Shown here in pieces: positions 1 to 6,295 of a stretch of DNA of 13,393 nucleotides. Each line of letters starts with the position of its first letter. Position 1 is the stretch's first letter. The notes beneath the pieces are model-generated. The model was not told the origin of the DNA. It did not search any database and saw only the letters and a list, made by a program, of their open reading frames with translations. A program made the position numbers and the translations under genes. The DNA is from Anaerolineae bacterium (GTDB lineage: Bacteria > Chloroflexota > Anaerolineae > JAFGEY01): contig JAFGEY010000034.1 of the NCBI GenBank assembly GCA_016931365.1, forward strand, positions 1 to 13,393. The letters are read 5' to 3'.

Positions 1-2
1 CA

Positions 3-665
3 TTGCTGGAAAAGACATTGGGCACGGCGAACTGGGTGTCGTTCATGATCTTTGGCGTGGCCTACCAGAGCTGGCAGGGCGTCGCCCTGTGGGGAGCCGC
101 CGACATGTTTCGCAGCGAACTGGGATCGGGACAGATTGACTATACGTTTACCTGTCCTTTCTCCCGTTACGGCTATATGATCTGCAACATTGCCGCCATG
201 GCCGTGCGCAGTAGCCTCTTTTTCATTCCTATGTTTGCCGTTGGGCTGTGGTTCACGCGTACGACCTTGACGCCGTTGGGGCTGTTGCTGGGCCTGTTAG
301 CGACTGCATTGTCGGTCGGTGCGCTGGCACAGATGGGAGCCTGCTTTGCCGCGCTGGTGCTGCGCCACCAGCAGGTGTCAGCCATCTTTGGGATGTTCAA
401 CTTTGGCTTCCAGATGCTGACCGGCATGTTTGTTCCCTTGCAGGTCCTTCCCGCATCTTTGCGTGCCATCGGGATCGTGACTTTGCCAATGAGCTTTGGT
501 ATGGATCTGTTACGGCACTATGTGATGGGTACGCGGACGGTGATGGCTGCGTCGTACGAGTGGGCGATCCTGATCGGGCAGCTTTTGGGTTACGCGCTCC
601 TGGCGAGCCTGACAGTAAGGTGGCTGGAGCGTTCCGCCCGCGAGCAAGGTCTGCACTATTTGTAA
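3..665 (+). CDS. ABC-2 type transporter permease, C-terminal part (5' truncated by window edge)
   Basis: About 220 residues are visible, ending in TAA at 663-665. The frame is open to the left edge, so the true start is probably outside the window; the TTG at position 3 is not backed by any visible ribosome site. The protein is strongly hydrophobic with about five or six membrane segments (for example near residues 63-83, 90-118, 128-145 and 185-205). A hydrophilic stretch near residues 37-53 (FRSELGSGQIDYTFTCPFSR) matches the place where ABC-2 permeases carry their conserved E/R-rich cytoplasmic loop followed by a 'tl-y-l-s-P-sR' pattern. Such subunits pair with an ATP-binding protein to export drugs, lipids or polysaccharides. 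The ATPase is not in the window, and I cannot name the substrate. ABC-2 membership is fairly secure; the role is not. Confidence 0.8.
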   Translation: MLEKTLGTANWVSFMIFGVAYQSWQGVALWGAADMFRSELGSGQIDYTFTCPFSRYGYMICNIAAMAVRSSLFFIPMFAVGLWFTRTTLTPLGLLLGLLATALSVGALAQMGACFAALVLRHQQVSAIFGMFNFGFQMLTGMFVPLQVLPASLRAIGIVTLPMSFGMDLLRHYVMGTRTVMAASYEWAILIGQLLGYALLASLTVRWLERSAREQGLHYL

Positions 666-713
666 CAGGGGATGGCTTTATACCGGGCCATAAACGGTGA
701 ATAAAACAGGTAA

Positions 714-747
714 CGCGGAAAAAGGTCATAAAATGCCTTTTTCCGCG
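714..747. terminator. Perfect 12-bp inverted repeat between convergent units, likely terminator
   Basis: CGCGGAAAAAGG at 714-725 pairs exactly with CCTTTTTCCGCG at 736-747 across a 10-nt loop. It sits between the converging ABC permease (+) and the plsC-tadA-tRNA-Ser unit (-). On + it is followed by CTAACGTC, with no U-tract. On - it is followed by TTACCTGTTTTATT, which is T-rich, so it is a better terminator for the tRNA-side transcript. It could serve both directions. The position and stem are seen directly; the terminator role is inferred. Confidence 0.6.
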
Positions 748-816
748 CTAACGTCGGGCAGAGCTACCATTCGAGGATTACACTGGACGAAACACAAGAA
801 TCTCGCTCGTTTTACC

Positions 817-905
817 TGGCGGAGAGGGTGGGATTTGAACCCACGGAACCCGGAGGTTCACCGCATTTCGAGTGCGGCGCACTAAGCCAACTATGCGACC
901 TCTCC
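817..905 (-). tRNA. tRNA-Ser(CGA)
   Basis: Read on the - strand, the acceptor stem GGAGAGG (905-899) pairs with CCTCTCC, followed by discriminator G and a genomically encoded CCA (819-817). The anticodon stem CCGCA/TGCGG encloses the seven-base loop CTCGAAA, giving anticodon CGA, which reads UCG. A long variable arm (GAACC, loop TCCG, GGTTC) is diagnostic of a class II serine tRNA. The T-arm is GTGGG-TTCAAAT-CCCAC. The gene begins 22 bp after the tadA stop codon on the same strand and I see no separate promoter between them, so it is probably co-transcribed with plsC-tadA and processed out. The downstream hairpin at 714-747 could end the transcript. Confidence 0.97.
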
Positions 906-927
906 ATAATCCCGAAACAACAGTATT

Positions 928-1458
928 TTACTCCGAATCCTGGTTTTTGGCAAGTTTTCGGCGCTTCCAATCGTCGGAATGGCGCGGAATATCGCCATCG
1001 CGCAGGCCCTGAAAAAAAGCATCCATCAGTGCGGCGACCTCGGCAGCAAGCACTCCGCGCGTCACCTCAACCTGGTGATTGAGCTGCGGATGCTGTAACA
1101 GATCGATCACCGATCCCGCCGCCCCGGTTTTTGGATCGTCGACGGCGTACACCAGGCGCGGCAGACGCGCCTGCACCATCGCCCCGGCACACATCGGGCA
1201 CGGCTCCAGCGTGCAATACAAGGTCACGTCAAGCAGCCGCCAGCCGCCGCGCGCCCGCGCGGCCTGCCGCAAGGCGATCATTTCAGCGTGCGCGGTCGGA
1301 TCGCGCTGCGTCTCCTTGACGTTGTGCCCACGGCCGATCACGCGATCCGTATGGACAGCCACAGCCCCCACCGGAATCTCGCCTTTATCAAAAGCAAGCT
1401 TGGCTTCTTGCAAAGCCATGCGCATAAAATCCTCATCTCGACTCATCGATATCATCAC
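928..1458 (-). CDS. tadA: tRNA-specific adenosine-34 deaminase TadA
   Basis: TadA converts adenosine-34 of tRNA-Arg(ACG) to inosine so that one tRNA reads CGU, CGC and CGA. The zinc deaminase core is intact: HAE (His57, catalytic Glu59) and PCPMC (Cys87, Cys90) as zinc ligands, counting from the GTG at 1458. The 176-aa length and the C-terminal 'FFQGLRDGD' helix match the family. The start is uncertain: GTG at 1458 overlaps the plsC stop as GTGA, ATG at 1455 overlaps it as TGATG, and a third in-frame ATG lies at 1446. None has a strong Shine-Dalgarno site, which points to translational coupling with plsC. The serine tRNA gene follows 22 bp downstream. Confidence 0.93.
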   Translation of the reverse strand: MMISMSRDEDFMRMALQEAKLAFDKGEIPVGAVAVHTDRVIGRGHNVKETQRDPTAHAEMIALRQAARARGGWRLLDVTLYCTLEPCPMCAGAMVQARLPRLVYAVDDPKTGAAGSVIDLLQHPQLNHQVEVTRGVLAAEVAALMDAFFQGLRDGDIPRHSDDWKRRKLAKNQDSE

Positions 1459-2264
1459 TCGACGTACTCGCCCCGCTTTTCTGGTGGCATCATCTCGGCG
1501 ATGCGCTCCATCAGCAGCGTGGTCAAAATCTGAATTTCTTCATAACGCGGTGGAGAATGGGTAACCATCTCATCCACGTATATCGGCGTGCCGATATGGA
1601 CGCTCACCGGCGGCGGTCGCAGCGGGTTGCGGTATTTGTCGAGCAACGTGTCAGTGCCCAGGATCGCCACCGGGATAATGGGCGCACCTTGCTCCAGAGC
1701 AAGACGTACCGCGCCGGTCTTGCCCTTGCCCAATGTACCCCGCTGCTTGCTGCGCGTGCCCTCTGGGAAAATTCCTAACACCTGCCCCTCTTGCAGAATG
1801 TGTTCGGCGTGACGCATCGCCCAGGTATCACCCCCGCTGCGATTGACCGGAAATGCCCCGGCATTGCGCAAAAACCAGGCCATTAGCGGATGCCTGAACA
1901 ACTCTTGTTTAGACATAAAATAGGAATATCGGGGAAAAAAGGCATCCAACAAAATGGGATCAAGCAGCGAAGCGTGGTTGCAGGCAAGGATCGCTGCGCC
2001 GGTGGCCGGCAGATGCTCGGTGCCAGTGAGCGTCAGATCGACAACAAAGGGCAAAATCTGCCGGGCAACGGGTCTACCGATGCGGATCAACCACGTTGGG
2101 CGGACGTGCCACCGCTTGCAGTCACGTGGGTCCCGATCATCAATGCTTGAAGGGAAAATCAACGCCGTGTGTGTTTTCCAGAGATTGGAGGGTGATGCCC
2201 ACAGCAGAGCCAGTTTTTTATACAGGCCCGTAACTGCGACTTGGGCTTCTTTCCAGACCTTCAT
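1455..2264 (-). CDS. plsC: 1-acyl-sn-glycerol-3-phosphate acyltransferase (PlsC/LPLAT family)
   Basis: This enzyme transfers an acyl chain to lysophosphatidic acid to make phosphatidic acid at the inner face of the membrane, the second acylation of phospholipid synthesis. The catalytic HX4D motif is NHASLLDP (His97, Asp102), and the phosphate-binding motif is FPEGTRS (residues 166-172). The 'PVNRSGGD' and 'VPVAILGTD'-like blocks are also in family order. At 269 aa it has about 50 residues before the usual core, with only a modest hydrophobic patch near 68-80. The ATG at 2264 follows GGGGAG with just 2 nt between, an unusually short spacing, but no better Met occurs before the core. The stop overlaps the tadA start. 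It is divergent from xpt across a 97-bp gap. No convincing promoter is visible on its side. Confidence 0.9.
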   Translation of the reverse strand: MKVWKEAQVAVTGLYKKLALLWASPSNLWKTHTALIFPSSIDDRDPRDCKRWHVRPTWLIRIGRPVARQILPFVVDLTLTGTEHLPATGAAILACNHASLLDPILLDAFFPRYSYFMSKQELFRHPLMAWFLRNAGAFPVNRSGGDTWAMRHAEHILQEGQVLGIFPEGTRSKQRGTLGKGKTGAVRLALEQGAPIIPVAILGTDTLLDKYRNPLRPPPVSVHIGTPIYVDEMVTHSPPRYEEIQILTTLLMERIAEMMPPEKRGEYVE

Positions 2265-2279
2265 ATCTCCCCACTTTTT

Positions 2280-2308
2280 TTGCGATCTGGCGCATCTGGT
2301 ATTACAAT
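2280..2308 (+). promoter_or_regulatory. Sigma70-type promoter for xpt
   Basis: TTGCGA at 2280-2285 and TACAAT at 2303-2308 are separated by exactly 17 bp. Transcription would begin near 2315, leaving a leader of about 47 nt before the xpt start codon. That is too short to hold a purine riboswitch. Confidence 0.65.
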
Positions 2309-2361
2309 ACGACCTTTATCCTTCGAAAATGGACTTGCAACACGCAAAGAGGTGTAGATCG

Positions 2362-2961
2362 ATGCAAATACTTGAAGACAGAATCCTGGCCGAAGGGGTC
2401 AACCTTGGCCGGGGCATTCTCAAAGTCGATTCGCTGCTCAACCATCAGATTGACGCGGCGTTGATGATGATGATGGGCCAGGAGTTTGCTCGCCGCTTTG
2501 AGGGCTGCGCCGTCACACGTATCCTCACTGCCGAGGTCTCGGGCATCGCCCCGGCAATGATGACGGCGTACACACTGGGCGTGCCGATGGTTTACGCGCG
2601 CAAGCACAAGCCCATTACAATGAAAGAGCCGGTCTTTGTCGAATCGGCTCCGTCACACACCAAGGGAGGCGATGTTCACTTGATGGTTTCCCCCGAATAC
2701 TTGTCCATACAAGACCGGGTATTGATCATTGACGATTTTTTAGCCACCGGCAAGACCATTGCCGCATTAGCTCGCCTGGTTCAAAACGCAGGCGCGACCC
2801 TGGTAGGTATCGGCACAGTGATCGAAAAAGTGTTCGAGCGCGGGCGCGCCAGCCTGTTACACTGGAATGTACCCATCGAGTCGCTAGCGATCATTGCCGA
2901 AATGCGCGACGATGGGACGATTGTCTTTGTCCGGGATAAACAGCGGAAACCAGGTTTGTGA
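2362..2961 (+). CDS. xpt: Xanthine phosphoribosyltransferase
   Basis: Xpt salvages xanthine by joining it to PRPP to make XMP in the cytoplasm. The 199-aa product follows the family from the first residue: the 'ILKVDSLLNHQID' block (19-31), 'TAEVSGIAPA' (56-65), 'YARKHKP' (78-84), the PRPP-binding loop VLIIDDFLATGKT (120-132) and 'VIEKVFERGR' (153-162). The frame is open further upstream, but ATG 2362 is chosen because AAAGAGGTG at 2347-2355 lies at proper spacing and the N-terminus then aligns with known Xpt proteins; upstream codons in the same frame run back over plsC. It is a single-gene unit with its own promoter and converges on mreB. No pbuX permease accompanies it here. Confidence 0.93.
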   Translation: MQILEDRILAEGVNLGRGILKVDSLLNHQIDAALMMMMGQEFARRFEGCAVTRILTAEVSGIAPAMMTAYTLGVPMVYARKHKPITMKEPVFVESAPSHTKGGDVHLMVSPEYLSIQDRVLIIDDFLATGKTIAALARLVQNAGATLVGIGTVIEKVFERGRASLLHWNVPIESLAIIAEMRDDGTIVFVRDKQRKPGL

Positions 2962-2982
2962 CACACCTGATTTCTAGGGCCT

Positions 2983-3981
2983 CTAAATCGGTGGCAAACT
3001 GTGTCGCAAAATGTTGATGTTCTCAAGCGCTCGACCAGCTCCCACCGCCACGCGCGAAACGGGGTCCTGAGCCACATAACATGGCACCCCCGTCTCTCGT
3101 GTCAACAACCGGTCGATGTTGCGCAGCAGCGCGCCGCCACCCAGCACGGCCATTCCTCGATCGATGATGTCGGCAGACAATTCGGGCGGCGTCTGCTCCA
3201 GCACCGAGCGCACCACGTTCACGATCGCCGCCAGACATTCCGAGATCGCCTCGGTCACTTCGCCGGAGGTAATGGTGATCGTTTTGGGCAATCCGGCGAC
3301 CTGATCGCGGCCTTGCACTTCCATCGACAGTTCCTCTTCCAGCGGAAGCGCACTGCCAATTTTGATCTTGATCTCTTCGGATGTCGGTGTGCCAATGAGC
3401 AAATTGTACTTTTTGCGGACATAGGTGGCAATCGCTTCGTCAATGCGCACGCCAGCCACACGCACCGAGTCGCCAACGACGATTTCGTTCATAGAGATCA
3501 CCGCGGCCTCACTGGCGCCGCCGCCAATATCGACGACCATATTGCCGGTCGGCGTACCAATCGGCATCCCTGTGCCATATGCTGCGGCCAATGGTTCTGG
3601 AATCAGATAAGCCGCTTTGGCTCCGGCTTGAAGTGCGGCCTCATACACCGCCCGACGTTCGACACTGGTCACACCTACAGGCACACTGAGCATCATCGTC
3701 GGTTTGAAAATGCGCCCGCATGCTTTGCGGATAAAATATTCGAGCATTTTTTCGGTCACTATGTAATCGGCGATGACCCCATCGCGCAGAGGACGCATCA
3801 CCTCGATGGTGTCCGGCGTGCGATCAAGCATCTCGCGCGCCTCGGTGCCTACTGCGACAATTTTGTTTTCACTGATCGAGATCGCCACGACTGAAGGCTC
3901 TTGCAAAACGATCTCTCTGCCCTTGATGTAAACTAAAACATTGACCGTGCCCAGGTCGATGCCGATTTTCCTGCCAAACAT
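2983..3981 (-). CDS. mreB: Rod-shape determining protein MreB
   Basis: MreB is the actin-like ATPase that forms membrane-bound filaments and guides lateral wall synthesis. The 332-aa protein carries the actin-fold signatures in order: phosphate-1 loop DLGTVN (9-14), '[13 protein letters not shown]' (126-138), phosphate-2 loop [10 protein letters not shown] (149-158) and the adenosine motif [12 protein letters not shown] (279-290). Length is close to the usual 335-350. ATG 3981 has GGAG at 3994-3991, with a 9-nt spacer. The short N-terminus [11 protein letters not shown] fits the family. It stands alone: mreC, mreD, rodA and pbp2 are absent from the window. The transcript appears to begin about 235 nt upstream and carries a repeat-containing leader. 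The gene converges on xpt with only 21 bp between stop codons and no good terminator. Confidence 0.95.
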   Translation of the reverse strand: MFGRKIGIDLGTVNVLVYIKGREIVLQEPSVVAISISENKIVAVGTEAREMLDRTPDTIEVMRPLRDGVIADYIVTEKMLEYFIRKACGRIFKPTMMLSVPVGVTSVERRAVYEAALQAGAKAAYLIPEPLAAAYGTGMPIGTPTGNMVVDIGGGASEAAVISMNEIVVGDSVRVAGVRIDEAIATYVRKKYNLLIGTPTSEEIKIKIGSALPLEEELSMEVQGRDQVAGLPKTITITSGEVTEAISECLAAIVNVVRSVLEQTPPELSADIIDRGMAVLGGGALLRNIDRLLTRETGVPCYVAQDPVSRVAVGAGRALENINILRHSLPPI

Positions 3982-3992
3982 GCGCGATGTCT

Positions 3993-4178
3993 CCTATCTC
4001 GAATAAATCAAACCTGAACAAGGCTTCGATATCCACAAAAATTCTTGCACAGGCAATGAGTTCTAGCACACAAGCAAGAAACCTGTGGAATAGGCCCTAT
4101 CCCGAACAAACCAGACCTGAATAGGATTTTGCGCCAGGATAATTCCAACACAAACAGCGAGAATTTCACAGGATAGGC
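3993..4178 (-). repeat. Degenerate tandem duplication in the mreB leader (two copies)
   Basis: Copy A covers 3993-4095 and copy B covers 4096-4178. The first 30 bases of each (CCTATCTCGAATAAATCA... against CCTATCCCGAACAAACCA...) match at 24 of 30 positions, and all six differences are transitions. The middles differ by an indel of about 20 bp. The 3' parts again match in pieces (AGCAAGAA/AGCGAGAA) and both end in ATAGGC. Read as mRNA, the mreB-proximal copy ends in GATAGG, whose last bases form part of the ribosome site GGAG. The identity is high enough to be a true duplication. No protein-coding explanation is apparent. Confidence 0.7.
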
Positions 4179-4224
4179 ACTACAATTCAGGTAAGGATGC
4201 GTTTTTTCCACTATACGAGGACGG

Positions 4225-4253
4225 ATTATAACAGGATCAAAATAAAATGGCAA
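4225..4253 (-). promoter_or_regulatory. Strong sigma70-type promoter for mreB
   Basis: On the - strand TTGCCA (4253-4248) and a perfect TATAAT (4230-4225) are separated by 17 bp. Transcription would begin near 4218, giving a leader of about 235 nt that contains both copies of the 3993-4178 repeat. Confidence 0.75.
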
Positions 4254-4544
4254 GTTGTTTCATAGTTCAACCACCATGCCTTTCGCGCTTGCCATGCCGT
4301 TATACGGACGCCAGCGAAACGCAATGTAGCGCAACGCCCGTATTACAGATCGTTTCTGCATTGTGATTGCAGTTACTGCGTGACCAGTTGCGTGTGATTT
4401 TTGATACGTGTTGATGGCTTTGATACTTATTTGGCACAGCCCTATTACACATTTTTGCACAGCCCTCATGTATACTCTTTTCGTATGGTTAGAAGCATAC
4501 CGTCAGAGTCTATCGAGATCACTCGATGATAAAGGAGGAATACT
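4254..4544. other. Intergenic region upstream of the zinc-ribbon gene
   Basis: No credible reading frame covers this 291-bp stretch. It holds a short inverted repeat CTGCA-N7-TGCAG at 4356-4372, the GCACAGCCCT direct repeats listed separately, a TATACT box at 4471-4476 that could act as a -10 element (no good -35 at 17 bp), and a small hairpin ATCGAG-ATCA-CTCGAT at 4512-4527 only 4 nt before the ribosome site. Apart from these I see nothing recognisable. Confidence 0.5.
4434..4466 (+). repeat. Direct repeat GCACAGCCCT, two copies 23 bp apart, possible operator
   Basis: Identical 10-bp copies lie at 4434-4443 and 4457-4466, each preceded by a T-rich run. The 23-bp period is close to two helical turns, so both would face the same side of DNA. 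The second copy ends 4 bp before the candidate -10 box TATACT (4471-4476). A regulator site is a reasonable guess from position; no known consensus is matched. Confidence 0.45.
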
Positions 4545-4757
4545 ATGGTAACCAAAACGGCATTGTGTCCTGACTGTGGCGAGAAAATCCCGCTGTCTGT
4601 CCCGATCCATTTAGGCACCCAGGTCACTTGTCCTAACTGCGAAGCAGAACTCGAAGTCGTCGAAACAGAGCCGGTCGAACTGGACTGGATTTACGAAGAC
4701 GATGATTATGATTACGAGGAAGAAGAAGAAGAAGAAGAAGAAGAAGAAGATTGGTAA
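4545..4757 (+). CDS. LysW-like zinc-ribbon protein with poly-glutamate tail
   Basis: This 70-aa acidic protein has two CXXC pairs, CPDC (residues 8-11) and CPNC (29-32), spaced as in LysW. It continues with 'EAELEVVETEPVEL', very like the LysW segment after its second CXXC. LysW is the amino-group carrier of archaeal-type lysine and arginine synthesis; its C-terminal EDWGE ends in the Glu to which intermediates are attached. Here the tail is 11 Glu followed by Asp-Trp and a stop, so the terminal Gly-Glu is missing. No lysX, lysY or lysZ lies nearby. Ten consecutive GAA codons (4719-4748) encode most of the tail. AAGGAGG at 4532-4538 with a 6-nt spacer makes a near-ideal ribosome site, so strong translation is expected. 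It could be a diverged carrier or simply a zinc-ribbon binding protein; function is not established. Confidence 0.85.
   Translation: MVTKTALCPDCGEKIPLSVPIHLGTQVTCPNCEAELEVVETEPVELDWIYEDDDYDYEEEEEEEEEEEDW
4719..4748 (+). repeat. (GAA)10 trinucleotide repeat inside the zinc-ribbon gene
   Basis: Ten perfect GAA units encode ten of the eleven tail glutamates. The tract ends just before the final Asp-Trp codons. Unit loss or gain would keep frame and only change tail length. Confidence 0.9.
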
Positions 4758-4773
4758 GTCAACATCACCACGC

Positions 4774-4802
4774 AAAAAAGAGCCTGGCTAAGGCTCTTTT
4801 TT
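4774..4802. terminator. Bidirectional intrinsic terminator
   Basis: AAAAAAGAGCC (4774-4784) pairs perfectly with GGCTCTTTTTT (4792-4802) around loop TGGCTAA. The run of T on + and of A on the other flank makes it work for both the zinc-ribbon gene (+) and the MFS gene (-). The MFS stop codon (TAG at 4790-4788) lies in the loop. Confidence 0.9.
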
Positions 4803-6065
4803 TGTGCCTTCTTGCGCCAAACGGACGCCCCGTCGGTGCCGCACCGCCTCCACACCCAGATAGACCGCGCCGCCAAAAATCAGCATGGCATTGATCTCGA
4901 TCATCGGCACAAAGCCCAGCCATTGGGTCAATCCACCACCCATCGACGCCCCCAGTATTGAGCCTATACCATTGGCCGAACTGTACAGGCCCGATACCCA
5001 GCCGCGCTGCTCCCTGCCGCGAACCTCGGCGGCATAGGTCATCGCCGTCGCCGTAAACGCCGAATAAGCAAAACCGCGCACAAGCTGTACGGCCAAAATC
5101 CACGGCATGCCGGGCGCAAGCACATAACCGACAAAGACCAACGTCCAGGCAACAAATCCCAGGCTCAACATCGGCAGCCGCCCCATCCGATCTGAGAGCC
5201 ATCCGGCGGCGATCATTAACACCAACTCCGACGACGAAGCCAGCGACCACAACTGACTCATCGCCGCACGGGTATAGCCTATTTGACCAACCATATAGTT
5301 GGCCCACACGGCATAAACCGCGCCTGTAACCAATGACCACAAAAAAGCCGACACCAGCAGCGGCGTGAGCGGCAACTGTCCAGGCAATAAAACGGCCCCT
5401 CCAGACCGCGCTCGCACACGGTACGAGAGTGTCTGTCCCCAGACGGCTTTGAACGAAACCGATATCAACCGTGTAAACTGCCTCCAGCCGACGAGGCCGC
5501 GCATCTGTTCGTCTGGAACCGGCTCTGAAATCGCCAGCGCAAACAGCACCGCCACGCCCAAAAAAAGGGCCGACAGGACAAAAGGAAACGACAAAGACAG
5601 CCAATCGGCCAATCCGCCCGACACAAAGGCCATAATTCCAAAGCCGAGCGAACACAACCCGCGATAGATGCCCATATCCCGCCCGCGCTGCTTCGTCCGA
5701 TGCTCCAGCAGATCGCCCATCAAGGCCAGGCTTGTCGTGCCATAAGCTGCTTGCGCCGCCGCGGCAATGATGCGCAGTGGAAAGAGCCACTCGTATCGCT
5801 GCACCAGCGCAGTCAACGCATAACTCACCGACAACACGACCAGGCCGATCACCAAAAACGGCTTGCGACGGCCAAAATAGTCAGATGCGCGCCCCCACAA
5901 ATAGCTAAACAGGATCGACCCCGTCCATGTCGTCGTGCCCAACAGACCGATCAGTGCATAGTTTGCGCCCAACGATTCGTAATACAGCGAACTGATCGGT
6001 CCAACGGTTCCCGCAGACATAAACACGGCAAAGCCGATGCAGACGAGCAGGATCAGGTTTTTCAT
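4788..6065 (-). CDS. Major facilitator superfamily (MFS) transporter
   Basis: The 425-aa protein has the length and pattern of a 12-helix MFS carrier in the inner membrane. The family's motif A between helices 2 and 3 is GRASDYFGRRKP (58-69), and its counterpart in the second half is GWLSDRMGRLPM (288-299). A hydrophilic central loop near 181-232 separates the two six-helix halves. The start ATG at 6065 follows a GAGGGG sequence on the - strand. The gene is divergent from the sulfatase, with separate promoters in a 230-bp gap, and ends in the terminator shared with the zinc-ribbon gene. The substrate cannot be read from sequence; efflux of drug-like compounds or uptake of a sugar or sulfate ester are both possible. 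Confidence 0.88.
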   Translation of the reverse strand: MKNLILLVCIGFAVFMSAGTVGPISSLYYESLGANYALIGLLGTTTWTGSILFSYLWGRASDYFGRRKPFLVIGLVVLSVSYALTALVQRYEWLFPLRIIAAAAQAAYGTTSLALMGDLLEHRTKQRGRDMGIYRGLCSLGFGIMAFVSGGLADWLSLSFPFVLSALFLGVAVLFALAISEPVPDEQMRGLVGWRQFTRLISVSFKAVWGQTLSYRVRARSGGAVLLPGQLPLTPLLVSAFLWSLVTGAVYAVWANYMVGQIGYTRAAMSQLWSLASSSELVLMIAAGWLSDRMGRLPMLSLGFVAWTLVFVGYVLAPGMPWILAVQLVRGFAYSAFTATAMTYAAEVRGREQRGWVSGLYSSANGIGSILGASMGGGLTQWLGFVPMIEINAMLIFGGAVYLGVEAVRHRRGVRLAQEGTKKEP

Positions 6066-6095
6066 TCAAGCCCCTCGTTCAAAGTTAACCAGCCA

Positions 6096-6123
6096 ATTGT
6101 ACACCAGCTTTCGGACAGGTCAA
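6096..6123 (-). promoter_or_regulatory. Sigma70-type promoter for the MFS gene
   Basis: On the - strand TTGACC (6123-6118) and TACAAT (6101-6096) are 16 bp apart, placing the start near 6089 and a leader of about 24 nt. Confidence 0.65.
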
Positions 6124-6229
6124 ACCGGGTTTGTCACTAGATGTATCCGCCAGGGGGCAGTGTTCCTGTCACGCGCCCGTTAGTGGACAAACACACCGTT
6201 TAGGACTATGGATAACGACAAATACACTT

Positions 6230-6258
6230 TTGTCATTCCCCGCAACTGGTGATAGAAT
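6230..6258 (+). promoter_or_regulatory. Sigma70-type promoter for the sulfatase gene
   Basis: TTGTCA at 6230-6235 and TAGAAT at 6253-6258 are 17 bp apart. TG at 6250-6251 plus one base gives an extended -10. Transcription would begin near 6265, leaving about 30 nt before the start codon. Confidence 0.7.
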
Positions 6259-6295
6259 CCAACACACAGCCAGATTTCCGAGAAAGGATATCCCG

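Noticed and set aside
666..816. Signal recognition particle RNA downstream of tadA/tRNA-Ser, as in Bacillus
   Set aside because: Neither strand shows the SRP apical-loop signature; the region holds only the 714-747 hairpin.
2309..2361. Purine riboswitch in the xpt leader
   Set aside because: xpt often carries one in Firmicutes, but the predicted leader is only about 47 nt and lacks the conserved junction sequences.
2962..3003. Terminator between xpt and mreB (GATTT...AAATC symmetry)
   Set aside because: The stem is interrupted by two mismatches and no T-run follows on either strand.
3001..3894. Long + strand frame opposite mreB (297 codons)
   Set aside because: It is the antisense of a clearly recognised mreB, rich in His/Arg with no motif or ribosome site.
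3993..4178. CRISPR array or multi-copy satellite in the mreB leader
   Set aside because: Only two degenerate copies, no regular spacer pattern and no cas genes.
3982..4253. Short - strand frames (66 and 81 codons) in the mreB leader
   Set aside because: No ribosome sites or recognisable motifs; the tandem repeat and promoter account better for this stretch.
4545..4757. Functional LysW of an AAA-type lysine pathway
   Set aside because: The terminal Gly-Glu of EDWGE is absent and none of lysX, lysY, lysZ or lysJ is nearby, so only 'LysW-like' is supported.
4765..5790. Long second reading frame of 341 codons on - inside the MFS gene
   Set aside because: It overlaps the MFS frame, has many Cys/Arg/Gly residues without domain motifs, and has no ribosome site; it is a GC-driven shadow.
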